In this document: positions 1 to 3,908 of the stretch, piece by piece
Layout: every line of letters begins with the position of its first letter
Numbering within the stretch: the stretch's first letter is position 1
Assembly: GCA_046483505.1 (NCBI GenBank)
Contig: JAWODB010000237.1
Span: 1-6,230 of the forward strand
Direction of reading: 5' to 3'
DNA from: BS750m-G62 sp046483505
Lineage (GTDB): Bacteria > Planctomycetota > Phycisphaerae > FEN-1346
DNA: 6,230 bases
Translations under genes and position numbers: made by a program
The notes under the pieces: model-generated
Seen by the model: only the letters and a program-made list of their open reading frames with translations
Databases searched by the model: none
Told to the model about the DNA's origin: nothing

Positions 1-924
1 GTCGGCCGGCCGCTCCAGCGTGAGGACGGCCACCGGCTCGCCGCCGCGGCGGAGCGGCAGGCTCAGGACGTGCCCGGCCCCGTGTCGGCGGGCGAGTTCC
101 CCCGCCGCCCGGGCCACGTACGTCGCCTCCTGCGGCGAGGGGTAGAGGACCTCGATGTCCTGGTCCAGGCACTCCTCCATCGCCGCCTCGACGTCCTGGA
201 CGAGTTGCATCTTGCGGCTGAACTTCTCGGTGTGGCTGGTGGCCTTGAGGTGGACGTAACGGCCTTTCAGGAACCCGACGCTGACGCGGTCGGCCTGCCA
301 GCGGGTGGCGATCTCGTTCACGAGGGCCATCGCCAGGCCCCGGAACCGGTCGTGGGCGCCGGCGGCCGCGAGGGTCTCCATGGCGGTCCGCAGCCGCCGC
401 AGGTCCGACTCGCGCCGCTGAAGCAGCAGCCGCATCTCGTACAGGCTGAGGAGGCCGACCGTCAGTTCGAGCCGCTCCCGCACCGCCGCCAGCGCCTCGT
501 CGCTCTGGGGGGGCACGACAAACGCCGCCACGCCGCGCACGGCCCGCTCGCCCCGCAGCGGGACCATCACCAGTTGCTGCCGCGCCGGCTGGCCGTACAG
601 GTCCTGGGCTCCGTGGACGGGCCGGACGGCGGTCGTGCCGTCGCGCATGACCTGCGGGACGATCTCGGCCGCCTGGGCGAGCCACACCGGCGCCTGGGCG
701 CCCTGCGGCAAGGGGGGATAGACGGCCAGGACCTCCGGCCCGCGCTCCTCGCCGGCCCGGAGGATCGCCCCGGCCCCCGCCGGCGCCACCTGGCACTGGA
801 CCGCCAGGAGGCTGGCCAGGAACTGCTCGGGCGGGCCGTCGAAGCGGCTCAGGCGGGCCACGACCTCGGCCGTGGTCAGCCGCCCGGCCTGCCGCCCGTC
901 GCGCGTGGCGTGGATGGGGTCCAT
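1..924 (-). CDS. Tandem GAF-domain protein, 3' end beyond the window; possibly the N-terminal part of a GAF-HlyD adaptor
   Basis: Reading the minus strand from ATG at 924-922 gives 308 uninterrupted codons to the window edge. An in-frame TGA (934-936) lies just upstream, so this ATG is the first available. I see no clear Shine-Dalgarno. The product looks like two GAF-type sensor domains (about residues 22-165 and 185-308) joined by a charged helix likely to be coiled coil (about 160-186, with LRRLRTAMETLAA). The second contains RVSVGFLKGRYVHLKA, HTEKFSRKMQLVQD and a final strand like LPLRRGGEPVAVLTLERP. There is no signal peptide or membrane segment in the visible part. From memory, planctomycete proteins with this second-GAF signature often continue into an HlyD-like membrane-fusion region. 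That part lies outside the window, so the efflux link is inference. The ligand is unknown. DUF3467 lies 214 bp upstream on the same strand. Confidence 0.8.
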   Translation of the reverse strand, partial: MDPIHATRDGRQAGRLTTAEVVARLSRFDGPPEQFLASLLAVQCQVAPAGAGAILRAGEERGPEVLAVYPPLPQGAQAPVWLAQAAEIVPQVMRDGTTAVRPVHGAQDLYGQPARQQLVMVPLRGERAVRGVAAFVVPPQSDEALAAVRERLELTVGLLSLYEMRLLLQRRESDLRRLRTAMETLAAAGAHDRFRGLAMALVNEIATRWQADRVSVGFLKGRYVHLKATSHTEKFSRKMQLVQDVEAAMEECLDQDIEVLYPSPQEATYVARAAGELARRHGAGHVLSLPLRRGGEPVAVLTLERPAD

Positions 925-964
925 GGGTTCGGTTCACCGTCGTACGGGTGCGAGCGCGCGGGAT

Positions 965-1031
965 GCCACTGGCGGCTCGCCAGCCCGTGCTTGGCGATGC
1001 GGGGAACACTGGCGGACAAGCCGCCCGTGGC
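965..1031. repeat. Imperfect inverted repeat, 25 bp arms, 17 bp loop
   Basis: The left arm 965-989 (GCCACTGGCGGCTCGCCAGC and on) and the right arm 1007-1031 are reverse complements at 20 of 25 positions. They would fold into a long hairpin in DNA or RNA. The element lies between the DUF3467 stop and the GAF start. The GCCACTGGCGG... type of sequence resembles a dispersed intergenic repeat I associate with planctomycete genomes; that is recollection, not a search. It could be a transcript-end or processing structure, or simply a repeat. Confidence 0.6.
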
Positions 1032-1047
1032 ACCCGGCACCTCCGGC

Positions 1048-1117
1048 GTGTGGCCCCGTTGGCTCGTCCAACGGGGTCGATCGGCCCTCCCGGCCGGGCA
1101 AGCCGGCCGGGCCACAC
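1048..1117. repeat. Three-stem palindromic structure downstream of the DUF3467 gene
   Basis: Outer arms GTGTGGCC (1048-1055) and GGCCACAC (1110-1117) enclose two perfect 9 bp hairpins: CCCCGTTGG/CCAACGGGG (1054-1062 with 1068-1076, 5 nt loop) and CCCGGCCGG/CCGGCCGGG (1089-1097 with 1103-1111, 5 nt loop). The outer arms share two bases with each inner hairpin, so a full three-way junction would need slight rearrangement at its base. It begins 22 bp past the DUF3467 stop in that gene's direction. It may act as a terminator-like or 3'-protecting structure, but there is no T-tract, so it is not a canonical intrinsic terminator. Confidence 0.6.
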
Positions 1118-1138
1118 CCGGGAATGGCGCGGGCCGCG

Positions 1139-1555
1139 CTACGTCTGCGCCGGCGGGTTCTGCCGACGCTTGTTCACGTCCAGTTCGATCTCGCCGAACT
1201 GGTCCTCGTGCCGGCGGATGACCTGCCCCAGCGTCAGGGCCAGGCGCTTCGCGGTCTGGTACGTCATGATGATCCGCTCGTTCGCCTGGAAGATGATCTC
1301 GGGGTTGCCCTGCTGGGCCGCCACCGGGTTCACGAGGTTCAGGCCGAAGTACAGCATGACCTCGTCGGCGGTGGCGTCGCTGCGGAAGGCGTTGGCGTAA
1401 CTGGTGTGCAGGTTCCGCTCGTCCAGACGGAGACGGACCTGCTGCTGGCCCTGCTGGGCCTGGCCCTGCTGACCGCCCGCCTGGGCGCCCCCGCCGGTCT
1501 CCGCCGGGGCGTTCGCTTCATCGTTCGCTGCGCCGGGATCTTGCTTCGCTGCCAT
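1139..1555 (-). CDS. DUF3467 family protein
   Basis: This is a complete 138-residue protein starting at ATG 1555-1553 and ending in TAG at 1141-1139. AAAGGAG at 1562-1568 sits 6 nt before the start, which makes the start firm. Residues 1-39 are a low-complexity Ala/Gly/Gln linker. Residues about 40-126 match the DUF3467 pattern as I know it: VRLRLDERNLHTSYANAF, then DEVMLYFGLN, then ERIIMTYQTAKRLALTLGQV and EDQFGEIEL. DUF3467 proteins are small, soluble and widespread in bacteria and archaea, with no established biochemical role. No catalytic motif is visible, and the fold may mediate binding. The stop lies 214 bp before the GAF gene on the same strand, with strong hairpins between, so co-transcription is uncertain. 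Confidence 0.9.
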   Translation of the reverse strand: MAAKQDPGAANDEANAPAETGGGAQAGGQQGQAQQGQQQVRLRLDERNLHTSYANAFRSDATADEVMLYFGLNLVNPVAAQQGNPEIIFQANERIIMTYQTAKRLALTLGQVIRRHEDQFGEIELDVNKRRQNPPAQT

Positions 1556-1561
1556 GCGTGG

Positions 1562-1568
1562 CTCCTTT
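1562..1568 (-). promoter_or_regulatory. Ribosome binding site of the DUF3467 gene
   Basis: The minus strand reads AAAGGAG, then 6 nt, then ATG. It is a near-perfect anti-Shine-Dalgarno match and fixes the start at 1555. Confidence 0.85.
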
Positions 1569-1570
1569 AG

Positions 1571-1768
1571 TGGAATTGTTGGTTCGGTCTGGTCGAATGT
1601 CCAGGCGCCCGCGGCCGCCGGCCATCGGCGGGCTGTGCGCGGACGGGCGGTCCCGCTGCTACCGTACCCGTCCGAGGGCCGGTTTGCAAGACCGGTCCCG
1701 TAGCGATCGCGGCGGCGTACGCCGTCCGCCCGGCGGTCCGTCCGCCGCTTACTGAAATCGTCACTTGG
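1571..1768. other. Gene-free GC-rich tract with several hairpins
   Basis: I find no credible gene or tRNA here. Visible structure on the plus strand includes GGACGGG (1641-1647) pairing with CCCGTCC (1667-1673). Next is CCGGT-TTGCAAG-ACCGG (1679-1695), extended by GGG 1676-1678 with CCC 1697-1699 around one bulged T. A 12 bp palindrome CGGCGTACGCCG lies at 1713-1724. The tract lies upstream of the DUF3467 gene and probably contains its promoter or 5' leader, but I see no convincing -35/-10 pair. Confidence 0.5.
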
Positions 1769-1809
1769 GGCCGACGGCCTTTAGTACTACAACGCTGAGT
1801 CGGCCTTTT

Positions 1810-1837
1810 GCGCGGTGGGTCTCCGCACCCACCGCGC
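1810..1837. repeat. GCGCGGTGGGT hairpin repeat, copy 1
   Basis: This is a perfect 11 bp stem, GCGCGGTGGGT (1810-1820) with ACCCACCGCGC (1827-1837), around a 6 nt loop CTCCGC. A second copy at 6201-6227 matches 26 of 27 bases, in the same orientation. The repeat is therefore dispersed within this short window. Confidence 0.8.
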
Positions 1838-1858
1838 TCGAAACACCTCTCACAGGGC

Positions 1859-1912
1859 TGCGCGGCGGGTATCCCTCGGCTACGCTCGGGACAGGCTCCG
1901 ACCCGCCGCGCA
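1859..1912. repeat. Hairpin with 12 bp perfect stem carrying a CCCTCGGCTACGCTCGGGA loop motif
   Basis: TGCGCGGCGGGT (1859-1870) pairs exactly with ACCCGCCGCGCA (1901-1912). The 30 nt loop includes CCCTCGGCTACGCTCGGGA. That type of sequence is, from memory, a very common intergenic repeat in environmental bacteria; read as protein it gives spurious CPERSRG-type strings. The hairpin forms the second half of the inverted-repeat element. Confidence 0.7.
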
Positions 1913-1944
1913 CGAGTTAGCGTTGTAGTATCAGGCCGAGGCCG

Positions 1945-2065
1945 AGATGCCATGCGCTGCGAGCCGCCATCGTGAGATGGCGGGGATCCGCGAACGGCGG
2001 TGCGAGCATCGCCCTGCGGATGGAGATACCCGCGACCTCACGGTCGCGGCTCGGCGAGTGGCATG
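1945..2065. repeat. BIME-like pair of inverted hairpins with GTGA/TCAC loops
   Basis: Two 8 bp perfect hairpins face each other. The first is CCGCCATC-GTGA-GATGGCGG (1964-1983); the second is CCGCGACC-TCAC-GGTCGCGG (2030-2049). Read on the minus strand, the second matches the first in layout: GAGCCGC, stem, GTGAG, stem, CGGG. The flanks are also inverted, with GATGCCATGCGC near 1946 against GTGGCATGC near 2059-2067. Two opposed short palindromes around a spacer resemble REP/BIME architecture in enterobacteria and pseudomonads. Homology to those is not implied. Confidence 0.6.
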
Positions 2066-2087
2066 CTTTCGCGCCGTTGCGAAAGCA
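2064..2087. repeat. 9 bp perfect hairpin TGCTTTCGC/GCGAAAGCA
   Basis: TGCTTTCGC (2064-2072) pairs exactly with GCGAAAGCA (2079-2087) around a 6 nt loop. It closes the right side of the hairpin-rich block, about 80 bp before the ThuA start, and would lie in that gene's 5' leader if transcription begins upstream. Confidence 0.6.
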
Positions 2088-2157
2088 CGCGCCGAACCGA
2101 GGCAATTGCCGCCACCCCCGGCCGCCGACCGCGTTTAACCCCGTACGGACCCTCGTC

Positions 2158-2163
2158 AAGGAG
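2158..2163 (+). promoter_or_regulatory. Ribosome binding site that decides the ThuA start
   Basis: AAGGAG abuts an in-frame ATG at 2164 with no spacing, but lies 6 nt before the ATG at 2170. Normal spacing therefore favours 2170 as the start. Either way only two residues change. Confidence 0.8.
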
Positions 2164-2169
2164 ATGCCG

Positions 2170-3054
2170 ATGCGTACGCCCACGCTCCTCGTCACCGCTT
2201 GCGCGGCACTGCTCGTCCTCGCCGCCCCCGCCGTTACGGCCGCCGAGCCGCCGCTGAAGTGCCTCATCGTGGACGGCCAGAACAACCACAACTGGAAAGA
2301 GACCACGCCCATCATGAAGGAGATCCTGGAGGAGACCGGCCTCTTCACGGTGGACGTGGCCACCTCGCCCGCCAAGAACGAGGACATGAGCGGCTTCACG
2401 CCCGAGTTCGCCGCCTGCGACGTCGTCCTCCTCAACTACAACGGCAAGGCCTGGCCGGAGGAAACCAACCAGGCGTTCCTCGACTACGTGAAGGGCGGCG
2501 GCGGGGTCGTCGTCGTGCACGCGGCCGACAACGCCTTCGGCAACTGGAAGGAGTACAACGAGATCATCGGCCTCGGCGGATGGGGCGGCCGCAACGAGAA
2601 ATCCGGCCCGTACGTCTATTACAAGGACGGCAAACTCGTCCGCGACACGAGCCCCGGCCGCGGCGGCAGCCACGGGCCGCAGTACCCCGTGCAGATCGTC
2701 GTCCGCGAACCCGACCACCCCGTCACGAAGGGCCTGCCCGCGACGTTCATGCACTCGAAGGAGGAACTGTACCACAGCCTCCGCGGGCCCGCGAAGAACC
2801 TGACCGTCCTCGCCACCGCGCTGGCGGAGAAGGAGAAGCGCGGCACGGGGCGGCACGAGCCCGTCCTCATGGACATCCGCTGGGGCGACGGGCGCATCTT
2901 CCACACCGTCCTCGGCCACGCGGGCACCCAGATGAAGAGCGTCGCGTTCATCGTCACCCTGCAGCGCGGCGCAGAATGGGCCGCCACCGGCAAGGTGACC
3001 CAGAAGGTGCCGGACGACTTCCCCACGGCCGACGAGTGGAAACGCCGCGAGTAG
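2170..3054 (+). CDS. Secreted ThuA-domain protein (glutamine-amidotransferase-like fold)
   Basis: The protein is 294 residues, starting at ATG 2170 six bases after AAGGAG. Residues 1-25 form a signal peptide: MRTP, a hydrophobic core of Leu/Ala/Val, and a likely cut after AVTAA before EPP. Mature residues about 28-265 fit the ThuA family: KCLIVDGQNNHNWKETTP at the first strand, FAACDVVLLNYNG, then GGGGVVVVHAADNAF (109-123), EELYHSLRGP (198-207) and EPVLMDIRWGDGRIFHTVLGHAG (230-252). ThuA was named from trehalose utilisation. The fold is class I amidotransferase-like, and secreted members are abundant in Planctomycetota, often in sugar metabolism settings. I see no clear catalytic Cys-His-Glu triad. 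The enzymatic role and substrate are unknown; a periplasmic carbohydrate-related role is inference. No sugar genes adjoin. The stop codon lies inside a palindrome shared with tspO. Confidence 0.92.
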   Translation: MRTPTLLVTACAALLVLAAPAVTAAEPPLKCLIVDGQNNHNWKETTPIMKEILEETGLFTVDVATSPAKNEDMSGFTPEFAACDVVLLNYNGKAWPEETNQAFLDYVKGGGGVVVVHAADNAFGNWKEYNEIIGLGGWGGRNEKSGPYVYYKDGKLVRDTSPGRGGSHGPQYPVQIVVREPDHPVTKGLPATFMHSKEELYHSLRGPAKNLTVLATALAEKEKRGTGRHEPVLMDIRWGDGRIFHTVLGHAGTQMKSVAFIVTLQRGAEWAATGKVTQKVPDDFPTADEWKRRE

Positions 3055-3076
3055 GCCGCGGCGCGCCGCGGCCTAC
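3051..3076. terminator. Perfect 26 bp palindrome holding the stop codons of two convergent genes
   Basis: The half-site GTAGGCCGCGGCG (3051-3063) is followed directly by its exact reverse complement (3064-3076). The TAG of the ThuA gene is 3052-3054, and the TAG of tspO is the complement of 3073-3075. The two stops therefore occupy symmetric positions with 18 bp between them. It could serve as a two-way transcription end for both genes. No T-tract follows on either strand and the arms meet without a loop, so Rho-independent termination is uncertain. The sequence is seen directly; the function is inferred. Confidence 0.6.
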
Positions 3077-3552
3077 GCATTCATCCGCCAGAGGGCGAAG
3101 TTCAGCACGCCAGCGAAGGTTACCCACGCCAGGTAGGGCACCATGAGCACGCCGGCGGGGATGGACTTCCGGAAGAACGCGACCGTCGTCGCCACGATCA
3201 TCAGCCACAGGACCACGAGTTCGACGAAGGCCGCACCCGGCATCCGGGCCCCGAAAAAGAGGGCCGACCATGCCGCGTTCAGGACGAGTTGCCCCGCGTA
3301 CAGGCCGAGGGCGAGGCGGGCCCCGGCCCATCCCTCCTTTCGCCAGACGAGCCACGCCGCCACCGCCATCAACGTATACAGGACCGTCCAGACGGGCCCG
3401 AAGAGCCAGCCCGGCGGCGTCCACGACGGTTTCGCGATCTCCTGATACCACGTTCCCACGGATTGGCTCGTGAACACGGACCCGATCCCCGCCGCCGCGA
3501 ACGTGACCGCCAGGGCGACGATGAGGCCGAGGGCTTGCCGGGTTTTCGTCAT
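3073..3552 (-). CDS. tspO: TspO/MBR family tryptophan-rich membrane protein
   Basis: The protein is 159 residues, the usual family length. I start it at ATG 3552-3550, which has AAAGG (3560-3564) 7 nt upstream. A longer in-frame reading to 3690 adds an unrelated stretch made from repeat DNA. Five hydrophobic segments fit the five-helix TspO fold (about 8-26, 47-70, 76-102, 106-126, 132-153). Family signatures are clear: TWYQEIAKPSWTPPGWLFGP (34-53) with VWTVLYTLMAVAAWLVW following, LYAGQLVLNAAWSALFF (84-100), AFVELVVLWL and PYLAWVTFAGVLNFALW. TspO proteins bind porphyrins and cholesterol-like ligands. In Rhodobacter, TspO modulates photosynthesis and carotenoid genes in response to oxygen; in other bacteria it is tied to oxidative or light stress. 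A photolyase gene lies upstream on the same strand, beyond a repeat tract. Confidence 0.95.
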   Translation of the reverse strand: MTKTRQALGLIVALAVTFAAAGIGSVFTSQSVGTWYQEIAKPSWTPPGWLFGPVWTVLYTLMAVAAWLVWRKEGWAGARLALGLYAGQLVLNAAWSALFFGARMPGAAFVELVVLWLMIVATTVAFFRKSIPAGVLMVPYLAWVTFAGVLNFALWRMNA

Positions 3553-3581
3553 GGTTTTGCCTTTCGAAAAACAAAGACATT

Positions 3582-3816
3582 CCTCACGCAAAGGCGCAAA
3601 GTTTACCCGCCGGAGGCGGGCCGCAAAGACGGCGAACGACAACGGCGCAGGATTGAGAAAAGACAACAGCGGAAGACCAGCAAGGAACACGGCGAGATGC
3701 TTCGTCGCCCTGCGGACGCCTCAGCATGACGGCCGTGGTCGTTGCTGTCACTCAAGTCTATTGCCGTTGCCGTTTTGGCCTTTGCCGTCTTTGCGTCTTT
3801 GCGCCTTTGCGTGAGG
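3582..3816. repeat. Inverted pair of CTTTGCG-type repeats
   Basis: CCTCACGCAAAGGCGCAAAG (3582-3601) is an exact 20 bp inverted match to 3797-3816. Homology continues inward as GCAAAGACGGC (3623-3633) against GCCGTCTTTGC (3784-3794). The left copy carries an extra 19 bp or so that includes a small hairpin, CCCGCC-GGA-GGCGGG (3606-3620). The right copy shows CTTTGCG three times at 8 bp spacing (3789, 3797, 3805). From memory, such repeats are widespread between genes in environmental bacteria. The roughly 180 bp between the arms holds no gene. The left arm starts 30 bp upstream of the tspO start, so it would lie in its leader or promoter region. Confidence 0.75.
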
Positions 3817-3848
3817 CCGCCGTTGCCGTTTTTGTCGTTCTCTGTTTT

Positions 3849-3875
3849 CCTCTGCGCCCTCTGCGATCTCTGCGT
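3849..3875. repeat. Three tandem 9-mers, (C/T)CTCTGCGN type
   Basis: CCTCTGCGC, CCTCTGCGA and TCTCTGCGT follow one another at exact 9 bp steps, then TTAAAA. This is a second repeat class, distinct from the 8 bp CTTTGCG units nearby. Similar CTCTGCG arrays are, from memory, common intergenic repeats across phyla. Confidence 0.7.
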
Positions 3876-3895
3876 TAAAACCGAACCGCCGGAAA

Positions 3896-3908
3896 CGCCG
3901 CGGCCTAC
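3896..3908 (-). repeat. GTAGGCCGCGGCG half-palindrome at the photolyase stop codon
   Basis: On the minus strand this 13-mer includes the TAG stop of the photolyase gene (3907-3905). It is identical to each half of the 26 bp palindrome at 3051-3076. Here only one half is present, so no palindrome forms. Confidence 0.75.

Larger units (their letters stand above)
1775..1938. mobile_element. Putative non-autonomous (MITE-like) element with terminal inverted repeats
   Basis: TACTACAACGCT (1785-1796) is an exact inverted match to AGCGTTGTAGTA (1919-1930). The match extends outward as CGGCCT (1775-1780) against AGGCCG (1933-1938), with 4 versus 2 unpaired bases between. The interior of about 120 bp has no gene and holds two perfect GC hairpins (1810-1837 and 1859-1912). 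The shape, short terminal inverted repeats around a non-coding folded core, is that of a MITE or dispersed palindromic repeat. No target-site duplication is obvious and no transposase is present, so mobility is inference. GGCCGAC (1769-1775) can alternatively pair with GTCGGCC (1799-1805), followed by TTTT. Confidence 0.5.

Noticed and set aside
70..1221. Long plus-strand open frame of 383 codons
   Set aside because: It lies opposite the GAF gene and runs into repeats. The translation is Arg/Gly/Pro/His-rich and low in complexity, typical of the antisense frame of GC-rich coding DNA.
1661..1689. Minus-strand promoter for DUF3467 (TTGCAA, 17 bp, TACGGT)
   Set aside because: The spacing is right, but the -10 matches only 3 of 6 bases and the -35 lies inside a hairpin loop, so it is not better than chance.
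1676..1699. Possible tRNA-Cys (GCA) on the plus strand
   Set aside because: Only an anticodon-like arm is present. There is no GGTTCGA-type T-arm, no matching 7 bp acceptor stem and no D-arm at the right distance.
1567..1953. Minus-strand open frame of 128 codons upstream of DUF3467
   Set aside because: It translates hairpin repeats, including a CPERSRG string known as a by-product of intergenic repeats, and shows no domain pattern.
2105..2139. Sigma-70 promoter for ThuA (TTGCCG and TTTAAC)
   Set aside because: The spacing of about 23 bp is too long and the -10 match is weak in GC-rich DNA.
1972..2169. N-terminal extension of the ThuA frame back to 1972
   Set aside because: It would place about 66 residues of translated hairpin repeat before a clear signal peptide. 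AAGGAG at 2158-2163 supports the start at 2170.
3553..3690. 46-residue N-terminal extension of TspO
   Set aside because: The extension is translated CTTTGCG repeat and hairpin DNA. The ATG at 3552 has an AAAGG site and gives the normal family length.
3582..3875. CRISPR array
   Set aside because: The units are 8-9 bp with no unique spacers of regular length, and no cas genes are present.
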